A DNA stretch of 64,000 bases, taken from Lederbergia citrisecunda. Its GTDB lineage: Bacteria; Bacillota; Bacilli; Bacillales; Bacillaceae_C. Positions 16,640-25,686 of this stretch are shown piece by piece. Below the pieces are notes generated by a model. It was not told where the DNA came from. It searched no databases and worked only from the letters and a program-made list of their open reading frames with translations. The stretch lies in the NCBI RefSeq assembly GCF_018343695.1, contig NZ_JAGYPJ010000001.1, positions 755,001 through 819,000 of the forward strand. The letters are read 5' to 3'. Positions within the stretch are counted from its first letter, which is position 1. The number at the start of each line of letters is the position of its first letter. Both the position numbers and the translations under genes were made by a program.

Positions 16640-18466
16640 ATGGAAAAAACCAAAAAAATAAATCCACTCGTATTAGAACGTTTTCGTTATTCAACTGAAC
16701 AGTTAATTGACAAACCGTTTAACTGGAAGCAAATGGGGAGACTTTTTGAATATTTAAAGCCTTATTCGAAGAATTTATTGCCTGCATCCATTATTACTGT
16801 TTTAATTACAACTGCTGTTAGGTTGATTATTCCGATTTTAATTGGAGTATATGCACTTGATAAAGCGATTAAGCAAGATAAAGATTTCTCATTATTAATG
16901 TGGATTGTTGCGATCATTGCCTTTCTGTTCGTAATATCATATGTAGCTAATATTTATCGGATTAAATGGAGCAATGAGCTTGGTCAGAAAGTAATTTATG
17001 ATTTGCGAAAGCACGTGTTTACACACGTGCAGGGGCTATCCCATTCATTCTTTGATCAAAGATCGGCTGGTTCCATCCTTGTAAGAATTATGAATGATAC
17101 GAATTCGTTGCAGGATCTATTTACGAATGGTGTCATTAATATTTTTATGGATATGTTAATGCTCGCTGGTGTAATCGTAATTTTATTTACACTAAGTCCA
17201 CAGCTAACGTTGGCTGTATTGGTCATACTGCCATTAATGTTTTTAATTTCTACGACTTTGCGTAAAAGCATTCGTCGTTCATGGCAATTTATGAGAATTA
17301 AGCAATCAAAATTGAATTCTCATTTGAATGAAAGTATACAAGGAATTCGCGTTACACAAAGCTTTACCCAAGAAAAAGAAAATATGGCGTTTTTCGATGG
17401 CGTTAATTATGAAAACTATGAAGCATGGCAAATTGCGACGAAGAAAAGTGCTTTTTTCCGACCTCTAGTTGAGTTAACGAACGCGATTGGTACAGGTGTA
17501 CTTATTTGGTACGGTGCACACTTAATCCAAGCTGATTCTTTAACATTAGGACAATTTGTTTCTTTTGCCTTTTACCTCGGAATGTTTTGGGAACCTATAT
17601 CAAGGATTGGGCAATTGTACAATCAACTTCTAATGGCGATGGCTTCATCTGAACGTATTTTTGAATATTTAGATGAACGTCCTATTGTTCACGAGAAAAG
17701 TAACTCGATTCAGCTTGAGAATATTGCTGGGCGGATCAATTTTGATCAAGTTGAATTTTCTTATGATGATAAACGGAAAGCTTTAAAGGGCATTTCACTT
17801 GAAATGTTACCTGGTCAAACAATCGCTTTAGTAGGTCATACAGGTTCGGGGAAATCGACGATCGCAAACTTAATTTCACGTTTTTATGATCCTACCGACG
17901 GTTCTGTAAAAATTGATGGGCATGACTTGAGAGAAGTTTCGCTACAAAGCTTACGTCACCAAATAAGTGTCGTTCTTCAAGATACATTTATCTTCTCTGG
18001 AACGATTATGGAAAATATACGATTTGGAAATCCGTTAGCTACTGATGAACAAGTTAAAAAGGCTGCACGTGCAATTGGTGCAGACAAGTTTATTGAAAAT
18101 TTACCTATGGGCTTTGATACGGAAGTAGAAGAGCGAGGAAACATCTTATCTGTTGGAGAAAGACAATTGCTTTCTTTTGCAAGGGCATTGCTTGCGGATC
18201 CTCGTATCATTATTCTTGATGAAGCGACGGCAAGTATTGATACAGAAACAGAAATTCAAATCCAACATGCATTAAAGACGTTGTTGAAAGGAAGAACTTC
18301 CATCATAATAGCTCATAGATTATCTACAATCCGTGATGCGGATAAAATATTCGTATTGGAACATGGAAATATTATCGAAGAAGGCAATCACGATGAGCTA
18401 ATTGCACAAAGAGGCGAGTACTACCGTCTAATAGAGGCGCAATTTAAAGTTATGGATGCTATATAA
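16640..18466 (+). CDS. yknV: ABC exporter half-transporter, catalytic-site subunit (YknV-like)
   Basis: 608 residues from ATG 16640, preceded by GAGGGTGAGGCAAAG and seven bases after the yknU stop. A six-helix membrane domain (about 55-335) precedes the ATPase domain. Walker A is GHTGSGKS and Walker B IIILDEATAS with the catalytic Glu, but the signature is LSVGE instead of LSGGQ. Together with the Asp in the partner's Walker B, this predicts one active and one degenerate ATP site in a YknU-YknV heterodimer. The size matches B. subtilis YknV (604 residues, from memory). Confidence 0.85.
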   Translation: MEKTKKINPLVLERFRYSTEQLIDKPFNWKQMGRLFEYLKPYSKNLLPASIITVLITTAVRLIIPILIGVYALDKAIKQDKDFSLLMWIVAIIAFLFVISYVANIYRIKWSNELGQKVIYDLRKHVFTHVQGLSHSFFDQRSAGSILVRIMNDTNSLQDLFTNGVINIFMDMLMLAGVIVILFTLSPQLTLAVLVILPLMFLISTTLRKSIRRSWQFMRIKQSKLNSHLNESIQGIRVTQSFTQEKENMAFFDGVNYENYEAWQIATKKSAFFRPLVELTNAIGTGVLIWYGAHLIQADSLTLGQFVSFAFYLGMFWEPISRIGQLYNQLLMAMASSERIFEYLDERPIVHEKSNSIQLENIAGRINFDQVEFSYDDKRKALKGISLEMLPGQTIALVGHTGSGKSTIANLISRFYDPTDGSVKIDGHDLREVSLQSLRHQISVVLQDTFIFSGTIMENIRFGNPLATDEQVKKAARAIGADKFIENLPMGFDTEVEERGNILSVGERQLLSFARALLADPRIIILDEATASIDTETEIQIQHALKTLLKGRTSIIIAHRLSTIRDADKIFVLEHGNIIEEGNHDELIAQRGEYYRLIEAQFKVMDAI

Positions 18467-18494
18467 TTTTTATTGAAAGTTAAATGACTACCAA

Positions 18495-18613
18495 GTTGAT
18501 TGGAGTGGAAGGTGTGAGACTTCTGCGGGAGTAAGGGACAGGGGAGATCCTACAGGCCGAGTAGGCTCCCCAGTACCGCCCTCGGAAAGCGAGCACCTGT
18601 AGAGGAAATCAAC
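18495..18613 (+). repeat. Family-1 interspersed repeat, copy A
   Basis: 119 bp with inverted ends GTTGATT/AATCAAC and internal blocks GAGACTTCTGCGGGA, GTAGGCTCCCC and CGGAAAGCGAGCACCTG shared with copies at 28839 and 40314. It lies between yknV and the terminator shared with fdhD. No open frame is apparent in it. Confidence 0.85.
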
Positions 18614-18637
18614 GTTTCAGTTAAGCAGTACGTAATG

Positions 18638-18670
18638 AAAAGGATGTGTCAAAAATTGGCACATCCTTTT
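18638..18670. terminator. Bidirectional terminator between yknV and fdhD
   Basis: 11-bp stem AAAAGGATGTG/CACATCCTTTT with T-rich flanks on both strands. It lies directly against the fdhD stop codon and serves the converging yknV and fdhD units. Confidence 0.85.
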
Positions 18671-19495
18671 TCATTTTTTTCTCAATTCTATATTCGGTAG
18701 ATGATTTGCTTCAATGATCCGTTCAGGATGTGAATAAATATTAAGCTTTTCTTTACGTACAAATCCAACAACTGTTATACCAAGATCATTAGCCAGTTCA
18801 ATTCCTAAAGTCGTAGGGGCAGATTTGGAGATTAATATTCCCACTCCAATTTTGGATATTTTCAATACTACTTCTGAGGAGATTCTTCCACTAAAAACGA
18901 TAACCTTATCTTTAAGTGGAACGTTATGTTGTAAAATATGGCCATAAAGCTTATCCAATGCATTATGTCTCCCTATATCGGAAAAATAGTAAAGAATCGT
19001 ATCATTTGTACAGAGTGCTGCATTATGAACTCCGCCTGTTTGTTGAAAATCTATAGAGCATTCCTGTAATTGCTTCATCAACGAGAAACATTCTTTTATG
19101 GATATTTGATGCTTACTCATTATCGTTTTTGCTGTATTGGCATCATTGTAAAAGTAAAACTGCCTACTTTTTCCACAACATGAACCGATCATTCGCTTTG
19201 AGAAAAATTCTTTATTGATAGATTGTTTGATTTTTAATTGTACATATGCAAATCCATGATGTTCGTCAATCTCTATAGAAGAAATTTGATCTGCATTTCT
19301 TATTAGCCCTTCTGAAGCAAGAAAGCCAAGAACGAGTTCATTTATATTTGTAGGGCTACAAACAATCGTAGCGAACTCTTCGTCATCTACATAAACGGTT
19401 AGTGGATACTCTACAGCAGTAATATCGCTCGCTTCAAGTAAATCATTGCCGTTGTATTTCAATACATTCAGTTCGGATTTCATATGATTGTTCAT
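18671..19495 (-). CDS. fdhD: Formate dehydrogenase accessory sulfurtransferase FdhD
   Basis: 274 residues. FdhD moves sulfur from a cysteine desulfurase to the molybdenum cofactor so that formate-dehydrogenase-type enzymes become active, in the cytoplasm. Family blocks are clear: EYPLTVYVDDEE, ELVLGFLASEGLI, the Cys pair 106-107 in GSCCGKS (the sulfur-carrying loop region), FSDIGRHNALDK, SGRISSEVV and SKSAPTTLGIELA. AGAAGG upstream supports the ATG at 19495. The molybdoenzyme gene ends 12 bases upstream, so the two form an operon of enzyme plus maturation factor. Confidence 0.95.
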   Translation of the reverse strand: MNNHMKSELNVLKYNGNDLLEASDITAVEYPLTVYVDDEEFATIVCSPTNINELVLGFLASEGLIRNADQISSIEIDEHHGFAYVQLKIKQSINKEFFSKRMIGSCCGKSRQFYFYNDANTAKTIMSKHQISIKECFSLMKQLQECSIDFQQTGGVHNAALCTNDTILYYFSDIGRHNALDKLYGHILQHNVPLKDKVIVFSGRISSEVVLKISKIGVGILISKSAPTTLGIELANDLGITVVGFVRKEKLNIYSHPERIIEANHLPNIELRKK

Positions 19496-19507
19496 CTTAT
19501 CGCCTTC

Positions 19508-21859
19508 TTAACCAATATCTTGTTCAAGATCTTCAATCCTTTTTTCTACATACTTTGTATCTTTTTGTGAAAGGTATAGATCAGCTTTTTCAACGATCAC
19601 GCTAGCGCTATATTCCGGAATTCCTGCGTATTTTTCATAAACGCCTTTCTGAATTAAAACATTCCCTTCCGGCCAATAAACAGAAATATTCCCTTTTCTT
19701 GTATTAGCGTACTTCGCTTTTCCTTGAAAGGTTCCATTTTTGTTATGAACGACAATTGCCTCTTTATCTAATATTCCAAGAGCTTGTGCATCTTCAGGGT
19801 GAATAAGGACATCATATCGATCGGCGTCATTAAATGGATCTGTATCACTGTATATCATTGAATTGAATTGCTTGCCACGTCTTGTCGTTAAATAAAATTG
19901 ACCGTCAGGCTTTCTAATGTCAGGCAACTCAATTGGAATTAGGTTAGCTCTTCCATCTTCCGTAGGACAAATACCATCTTCACAAAGCCAGGCACCACCC
20001 CATTGAAATACATCACCACGTTCTTTTAAATGCTGGATTCCATCATAATTTGGATTTGCAATAGCGATTTCAGATCGAATTTGTTCAGCTTCAGTAAAAT
20101 GAATTAAATGTTTTTGCGCGGGCTTCACTAGTCCAGCAAGTTCAACGTAAATCTCCCATTCAGAGCGCGCTTCTTCAATTCGCGGACCATTAATTTCGGG
20201 AGAAAAATAAACCATTCGCTCAGTTGAAGTAGAAGTGCCGCCTCCACGTTGTTCATATCTCGTCATGGCAGGGAGGACGATAACCTCTTCTTTAGCATCT
20301 ACTAGGGTAGAACTGTTCAAGATAATATCTTGATGAACACGTAATTCCACATTTTGTATGCATTTTTCGATAAAATGAGGATCTGGCATTGTCTCAAGAA
20401 AATTGCCGCCTGACGTATAAAAAACCTTTATTTTTCGCTCGTGATCTTCAGGTAACATTGCATTTTCCAAAGAAACACCCACAATATCTCCTTGCCATTT
20501 AGGTATTTCAAAATTCCATATCTTTTCTAATCGTTCAATATTAGCTTTATCAAATTCCCCACCAGGGAGTGAAAAAGGGTCTGCACCCATTTCACCGGAG
20601 CCCTGAACTCCTGAATGTCCTCGGATTGGCATAACTCCACAATATTTACGCCCAATAAACCCTCTTAAAATAGCTAAGTTTGCTACTTGTGATATATTAT
20701 CGGTGCCAAATCGATGCTGTGTTAGTCCCATGGACCAAACAAAGACACCGCTTTTTGCATTAGCTAAAAGAGTAGCGAACTCTAGCATTCTTTCCTTTGA
20801 AATTCCCGAAGATTGTTCAAGAGTTTCCCAATGTAGCTTTTCAACATGTTCTTTTAAACTTTCTAAGCCTTTTGCATGGCTGCGAATAAAATCATGATCA
20901 ATCGCGGAGCCTGGTTGATTCTTTTCCATATCAAACCAATGCTTGATGACACCATTCATAAAGGCGATATCTCCACCAATATTGACTTGATAGAAATCAT
21001 CGGCTATTTTTGTGCCAAATAATGCGGAATCGGGGATGGAAGGAACCCAATAACCATCCATTGCGGGTTCCCTATATGGATTAATACAAATGATTTTAGT
21101 TCCGTTTCTTTTTGCGGCATACATATACTTAGTGGAAACTGGCTGATTGTTTGCTGCAACAGAGCCCCAAAAAATGAGGACATCGGTTCCAATCCAATCT
21201 TGGTAGTTACAACTAGATGCTCCAATTCCAAGTGATCTTTTTAATGCTGTTTTACTCGGTGAATGACAAATCCGGGAAGCGTTATCAATATTGTTCGTAC
21301 CTAAAAATCTGGCGAATTTTCCAGCTGTATAAAAAACTTCATTCGTAATCCCTCTAGCTGTTAAGAAAAAGGCTAACTGTTTTGGATCAATATTTTTTAT
21401 TTTTTTTGCTATTCTTTCTAATGCCTCATCCCATGAAATTCTTCTAAACTTTTTTTCTCCAGGTTTTCTCGAGAGGGGATATGGTATTCTGCCTAATTTC
21501 CTTAGATCTTTGCTCTTCATTTTTCGCAGTTCGTCAATATCACTATGCAACACTTCTTCCTTTATGGCAGGCATCGTATTTAATCGCAAAACGTTAAGTC
21601 GTGTTGTACAAATATGAGGACCTTTTAACGTTTGATCATTTAGTCCAGAAACCCCTAGTGCACAGCCATCGCATACACCTTGGGTAAGAATGCGATAGGC
21701 ATATGGGAGATTATCACGATTTTCCATTACTACCTTCATAGTGTCGCGTATATGTTTTGGTTTAACCTTCCCAAGGCCGAACGGAATAGGACTAACCCAA
21801 TGCTTTGGATCTGGCATTTTTGGTAGATTCATAGGTCCAGGATGCTTCGTTTTACCCAT
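19508..21859 (-). CDS. FdhF/YdeP-family molybdopterin oxidoreductase
   Basis: 783 residues from ATG 21859 (AAAGGA eight bases upstream). An upstream ATG at 21904 adds 15 residues but has no ribosome site. The fold is that of the bis-MGD oxidoreductases. CDGC at 63-66 and a Cys at 84 are in the N-terminal domain, the probable Mo-ligand Cys-His is in RICHSPS (the position of Sec-His in formate dehydrogenase H), and GHSGVQGSGEMG and a C-terminal cofactor-binding domain follow. YdeP-like proteins are annotated as formate dehydrogenase-like, but the substrate is not proven. The downstream fdhD supports a sulfurated Mo cofactor. Confidence 0.9.
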   Translation of the reverse strand: MGKTKHPGPMNLPKMPDPKHWVSPIPFGLGKVKPKHIRDTMKVVMENRDNLPYAYRILTQGVCDGCALGVSGLNDQTLKGPHICTTRLNVLRLNTMPAIKEEVLHSDIDELRKMKSKDLRKLGRIPYPLSRKPGEKKFRRISWDEALERIAKKIKNIDPKQLAFFLTARGITNEVFYTAGKFARFLGTNNIDNASRICHSPSKTALKRSLGIGASSCNYQDWIGTDVLIFWGSVAANNQPVSTKYMYAAKRNGTKIICINPYREPAMDGYWVPSIPDSALFGTKIADDFYQVNIGGDIAFMNGVIKHWFDMEKNQPGSAIDHDFIRSHAKGLESLKEHVEKLHWETLEQSSGISKERMLEFATLLANAKSGVFVWSMGLTQHRFGTDNISQVANLAILRGFIGRKYCGVMPIRGHSGVQGSGEMGADPFSLPGGEFDKANIERLEKIWNFEIPKWQGDIVGVSLENAMLPEDHERKIKVFYTSGGNFLETMPDPHFIEKCIQNVELRVHQDIILNSSTLVDAKEEVIVLPAMTRYEQRGGGTSTSTERMVYFSPEINGPRIEEARSEWEIYVELAGLVKPAQKHLIHFTEAEQIRSEIAIANPNYDGIQHLKERGDVFQWGGAWLCEDGICPTEDGRANLIPIELPDIRKPDGQFYLTTRRGKQFNSMIYSDTDPFNDADRYDVLIHPEDAQALGILDKEAIVVHNKNGTFQGKAKYANTRKGNISVYWPEGNVLIQKGVYEKYAGIPEYSASVIVEKADLYLSQKDTKYVEKRIEDLEQDIG

Positions 21860-22035
21860 TATGTTCATCCTTTCTCGAGTGAAAATTTTATTCTCGTCAT
21901 TCATCTAATTTTCAAAAGATTGTATAATATTATTCTATCACACACTTACGAATATCATAACTTATTATTTGTTAGTTATTGGTATCGTGATAGAATGAAA
22001 ATTAAAAAGTAGTAAACTTCTTGGGGGATGCTTGA

Positions 22036-23187
22036 ATGCTGCAATTATCAATGTTTAACTTTTTTTTCTACTGGGCAATGTCGATTATTAATGCGTTTTT
22101 TCCGTTATTATTTCGTTATAAGGGACTTAGTCCAGGACAAATTGGAATTGTTTTAGCAGTAGGACCAGTTGTGGCAATCTTTTCCCAGCCACTCTGGGGA
22201 ATCATTTCAGATAAAAAGCAAACGGTTAAAAAAATTATTATTCTTTTATTAGTAGCTACTTTGATCATCGGTTTGGCTATATTTTTTAGTCCTACTATGC
22301 TACTTTTAATCATTTGTATGCTTGTATTTCATTTTTTTATGTCTCCTATTCAACCACTGCTCGATAGTTTATCTACCACTTTCGCCAAAGAAAACGGAAT
22401 AAGTTACGGATCTATTCGTGTATGGGGTTCAATTGGCTTTGCCACGGCTTCATTTATTATTGGCTTTATTATTGGAAAAATAGGAATTCAATACTTATGG
22501 ATTATTTATACGATCATTATTGTTGGTGTGTTTTTCATAGCGTTAAAACTATCCGATTCAAAAGCAGTTAGAAAACCAGTTACAAAAGAAGGTTTTAAAA
22601 AAGCATTCCGCAATCCATCATTTTTTATTTTCTTAATTGCTGTTTTATTTATCGCAATTCCCCATAGAATGAACGATGGTATGTTAGCATTGTACTTGAA
22701 ATCATTGGGTGCACCAGAAGGATTGATTGGATTAGCTTGGACTTTTTCCGCCTTAAGTGAGGCGCCTGTAGTGGGGATTATGTATATTTTGATGAGAAGG
22801 ATTCCTCTTTTAGTGCTGGTTAGTATTGCTGGATGTTTTTATACGCTAAGATGGTTTTTGTATAGCCTACTCTCAGAACCAATATTGATTGTTTCTTCAC
22901 AAGCTATGCATAGTGTGACATTTGCTATTTTTATGGTTGCTTCTCTTCAATACATAGCCTCCGTTATTCCGAGAGAAATGATTGCAACAGGACAAACTGC
23001 ATATTTTGCGACATTCAATGGTCTTGCACCAATCATTGGAAGTTCTGCTGGCGGTTATTTAATGGAACATTTTGGTGGAGGCTTTATTTATCGTATGGGT
23101 TCATTTTCAGCATTAATTGGAACTTTCATAGTCGTTTTTTTGTTTTTGAAGGAGCGGAAAGTTCAGAACGAAAAGCAGTATGCATAA
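22036..23187 (+). CDS. MFS transporter (LacY/nucleoside-symporter-like)
   Basis: 383 residues with about 12 hydrophobic segments and no signal peptide. The loop after helix 2 carries GIISDKKQTVKK, the MFS motif A position. The first helices (FNFFFYWAMSIINAFFPLLF, GLSPGQIGIVLAVGPV) and GSIRVWGSIGFA resemble the MFS_1-like (PF12832) group. It is transcribed divergently from the molybdoenzyme gene. GGGGGATG upstream supports the ATG. The substrate cannot be inferred. Confidence 0.85.
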   Translation: MLQLSMFNFFFYWAMSIINAFFPLLFRYKGLSPGQIGIVLAVGPVVAIFSQPLWGIISDKKQTVKKIIILLLVATLIIGLAIFFSPTMLLLIICMLVFHFFMSPIQPLLDSLSTTFAKENGISYGSIRVWGSIGFATASFIIGFIIGKIGIQYLWIIYTIIIVGVFFIALKLSDSKAVRKPVTKEGFKKAFRNPSFFIFLIAVLFIAIPHRMNDGMLALYLKSLGAPEGLIGLAWTFSALSEAPVVGIMYILMRRIPLLVLVSIAGCFYTLRWFLYSLLSEPILIVSSQAMHSVTFAIFMVASLQYIASVIPREMIATGQTAYFATFNGLAPIIGSSAGGYLMEHFGGGFIYRMGSFSALIGTFIVVFLFLKERKVQNEKQYA

Positions 23188-23203
23188 TTTATTGAGTAAT
23201 TTT

Positions 23204-23231
23204 TTGTTTTGCTCCTTTTACATGGTATAAT
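23204..23231 (+). promoter_or_regulatory. Promoter of cvfB
   Basis: Extended -10 TGGTATAAT (TATAAT at 23226-23231) with a weak TTGTTT near 23204. It is 44 bases before the cvfB start. Confidence 0.6.
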
Positions 23232-23274
23232 TTTTCCTATTAACATAGGTTTTATCGAAAGCAGGGATTAAATA

Positions 23275-24126
23275 ATGAAAGCAGGAACAGTAGTAACACT
23301 ACGAGTCGCAAGGGAAGTTCCATTTGGATTTTTTTTAACGGATGACAAGGAAGATGTGCTATTACATCATTCGGAAGTGACAGAACCAATTACGGTTGAT
23401 CAGCAACTCGAAGTATTTTTATATCAGGACCACGAAGGAAGACTTTCTGCAACATTAACAATACCTTACGTTCAAATCGGTCAGTATGATTGGGTTGAAG
23501 TGGTAGAAGTTAAAAAAAACTTAGGTGCTTTCGTGAATATAGGGTTGAAAAAAGATATTCTTGTGTCCATGGATGACCTACCAGCACTTTTTTCGTTATG
23601 GCCAACAATTGGAGATAAGCTTTATTGTTCGTTAAAAGTAGATAACAAAGATCGGTTATATGGAAAGCTCGGTACGGAAGAAGTAATGAGAGCATTAGCT
23701 GTACCAGCAGAACCAGAAATTTTTAATAGAAATATAAAAGGGACAGTGTATAGGTTGTTGCTTGTTGGATCTTTTATTATGACCGAAGAAGGATATTTGG
23801 GATTTATCCATGAAAGTGAGAGAAAGGAAGAACCTCGTCTCGGTCAAGAAGTGGAAGGTCGGATCATCGATGTGAAAGAAGACGGAACTATTAACGTTTC
23901 TTTATTGCCACGAACACATGAGCAAATAGATGAGGATGCCGATAAGATTTATGAGTATTTACAAGGACGAGGAGGCTCAATGCCTTACTGGGATAAAAGT
24001 CTCCCTGAAGATATTAAGAAGCGCTTCAATATGAGTAAAGGTTCTTTTAAAAAAGCACTCGGAAAACTAATGAAGGAACATAAAGTAGTGCAAGAGGACG
24101 GCTGGACTCATATAAAAGAAAAGTAA
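23275..24126 (+). CDS. cvfB: S1-like RNA-binding protein CvfB
   Basis: 283 residues. Tandem S1/OB-type modules fill residues 1-215 (KAGTVVTLRVAREVPFGFFLTD, KKNLGAFVNIGL, GYLGFIHESER, RIIDVKEDGTINVSL). A winged-helix-like C-terminus follows (KKRFNMSKGSFKKALGKLMKEH). This is the architecture of CvfB (YitL in B. subtilis), an RNA-binding regulator of virulence factors in Staphylococcus aureus. It is cytoplasmic. It stands alone, with its own promoter and terminator. Confidence 0.92.
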   Translation: MKAGTVVTLRVAREVPFGFFLTDDKEDVLLHHSEVTEPITVDQQLEVFLYQDHEGRLSATLTIPYVQIGQYDWVEVVEVKKNLGAFVNIGLKKDILVSMDDLPALFSLWPTIGDKLYCSLKVDNKDRLYGKLGTEEVMRALAVPAEPEIFNRNIKGTVYRLLLVGSFIMTEEGYLGFIHESERKEEPRLGQEVEGRIIDVKEDGTINVSLLPRTHEQIDEDADKIYEYLQGRGGSMPYWDKSLPEDIKKRFNMSKGSFKKALGKLMKEHKVVQEDGWTHIKEK

Positions 24127-24130
24127 AAGT

Positions 24131-24159
24131 AAGGATGCCTTGGTGCATCCTTTTTTTTT
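24131..24159 (+). terminator. Rho-independent terminator after cvfB
   Basis: Stem AAGGATGC/GCATCCTT with a six-base loop, followed by a run of nine or more T. Confidence 0.9.
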
Positions 24160-24244
24160 GCTTGTAAAGCGATTGTTTGATATGTAACTAATGGATCGGA
24201 GCGGAGAACAACGGAACAGTTTGCAAGAGCCTATCATTAAATCC

Positions 24245-24254
24245 GTCTCGAGAC
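24245..24254 (+). promoter_or_regulatory. Palindrome upstream of liaI, candidate LiaR operator
   Basis: Perfect 10-bp palindrome GTCTCGAGAC about 90 bases before the liaI start, in an otherwise unexplained GC-richer stretch. LiaR-type regulators bind inverted repeats upstream of their first gene. The assignment rests on position only. Confidence 0.4.
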
Positions 24255-24341
24255 CGAGAAAAAAATCGAGCTCTGGCTGGTTAAAGGTTCTTTTGTTTTC
24301 CATTAAAGTTAAGTCATAGAGAACGGAAGGAGGAAAAAGAA

Positions 24342-24692
24342 ATGAAAAAGTTTTTACTTATTACAGTAGGTGTTATTTTAGCGATTATTGCACTATCAAG
24401 TATTGGTCACATCATAGGGATGGCCATCAGCCTATTTATTGTTTATTTCTCTTATAAGCAATTTATGGCAACAAGTTCAACAGTAGGAAAAATTATATGG
24501 GCTTTGATTGGGTTGATTGGTTTTTCAGGATTATTGGGAAGTCTACCAGCCCTAGCAGGAATCGCAGCTGTTTATATTCTTTACACAGGATATAAAAATT
24601 GGGATAGAAAAAAAGAAGCTCCTGTTGTAGAAAAAGAAGATCCATTCACTGGATTTGAACGTGAGTGGGAAAGATTAAAGCAACAAAAATAA
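24342..24692 (+). CDS. liaI: LiaI-like small membrane protein
   Basis: 116 residues with three hydrophobic segments (about 3-36 as one or two helices, and 47-83) and a charged C-terminal tail (FTGFEREWERLKQQK). B. subtilis LiaI is a small membrane protein that anchors the PspA homologue LiaH at the membrane during envelope stress. Sequence similarity to LiaI is modest. The call rests on size, topology and position directly before liaH. GGAAGGAGG sets the ATG. Confidence 0.75.
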   Translation: MKKFLLITVGVILAIIALSSIGHIIGMAISLFIVYFSYKQFMATSSTVGKIIWALIGLIGFSGLLGSLPALAGIAAVYILYTGYKNWDRKKEAPVVEKEDPFTGFEREWERLKQQK

Positions 24693-24795
24693 TACTTTAT
24701 AAGTATATTACAGCATGTTAATTGAACGAAGGCGAGAGAAAAAACGGGTCTATTGAGATCCCGCAAACAAAAATAAAAAAGTGAGGGAACATAAA

Positions 24796-25458
24796 ATGAC
24801 AAATTTCTTCGAAAAAATGAAACAATCGATTATTGAGGATTTCCAAGATGTAACAGAAGTGAAAGTGAAACAAAATCCAATTGCACAATTAAACAAATAT
24901 GTTCGTGATAGTGAAAAAGAAGTTGAAAAGGCAGGAAAATTAGTTGAAAGACAAAGATTGTTAAAGAATGAGTTTTATAAAGAATGGAAGCAAGCAAATG
25001 CATTAGCCAATAAGCGTAAGGAACAACGAGATTTAGCCATTCAAGCTGGAGAGAATGGATTGGCAGAAACAGCACTTCAATATCAGGCACAAGCAGAGCA
25101 GCAAGCAGAGCGTCTACAACTAGCATATGAAACAGCTATTGAGCAATTGTCAGAATTAGAGCAGAAACTTGAAGAAATGAAACTTAAGGTAAAAGATATG
25201 CACATTAAAAGATTAGAGCTTATGGGTAAGGAAAATGTCCTGTCTATGAAAGAGAAAATGAATAAACTATTAAGTGAATCAGAATTCGGTAATGCAGCTG
25301 AAAATTTTGATACAGTAGCATCTGAAATGAAACAAAAGGAAAATAATTTTGATGACGAATATGAAATTACTATTTTCGACGCTAAGATTCAAAAGCTGGC
25401 AAAAGAGATAAATAATGCAGAAAAACAAAACCAGATACATGAAAACGTGGTACAATAA
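24796..25458 (+). CDS. liaH: Phage-shock protein A homologue LiaH
   Basis: 220 residues of the PspA/IM30 family. The sequence is almost entirely helical coiled coil rich in E, K, Q and A, with the family-like start (FFEKMKQSIIEDFQDV) and QNPIAQLNKYVRDSEKEV. It should form large oligomers that protect the cytoplasmic membrane. ATG 24796 is set by GAGGGA. An upstream GTG at 24781 has no ribosome site. A hairpin after the gene probably keeps liaI-liaH mRNA above liaFSR. Confidence 0.93.
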   Translation: MTNFFEKMKQSIIEDFQDVTEVKVKQNPIAQLNKYVRDSEKEVEKAGKLVERQRLLKNEFYKEWKQANALANKRKEQRDLAIQAGENGLAETALQYQAQAEQQAERLQLAYETAIEQLSELEQKLEEMKLKVKDMHIKRLELMGKENVLSMKEKMNKLLSESEFGNAAENFDTVASEMKQKENNFDDEYEITIFDAKIQKLAKEINNAEKQNQIHENVVQ

Positions 25459-25467
25459 CAAGTGTTT

Positions 25468-25500
25468 AAGAAAGGCGTGTATATGTCGCCTTTCTTTCTA
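25468..25500 (+). terminator. Internal terminator between liaH and liaF
   Basis: Perfect 10-bp stem AAGAAAGGCG/CGCCTTTCTT with a nine-base loop and a modest T-rich tail. A leaky terminator at the same place is known in the B. subtilis lia operon. Confidence 0.75.
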
Positions 25501-25686
25501 CTTATTAATATCCATATGATTGTGGTCTTGCAAATGTAATCTATATTAGTTGTTTTTTTGTAACATTCCAATCTAAAGATAGCAAGTCATTAGCTGTCAT
25601 TAGAGAGTAAATTGGCATCGATATACAAGCCTTTTTATTATAGAATTGAGTTAGATAATACGGAAACGAGAAAGGAGAGGAATAAA

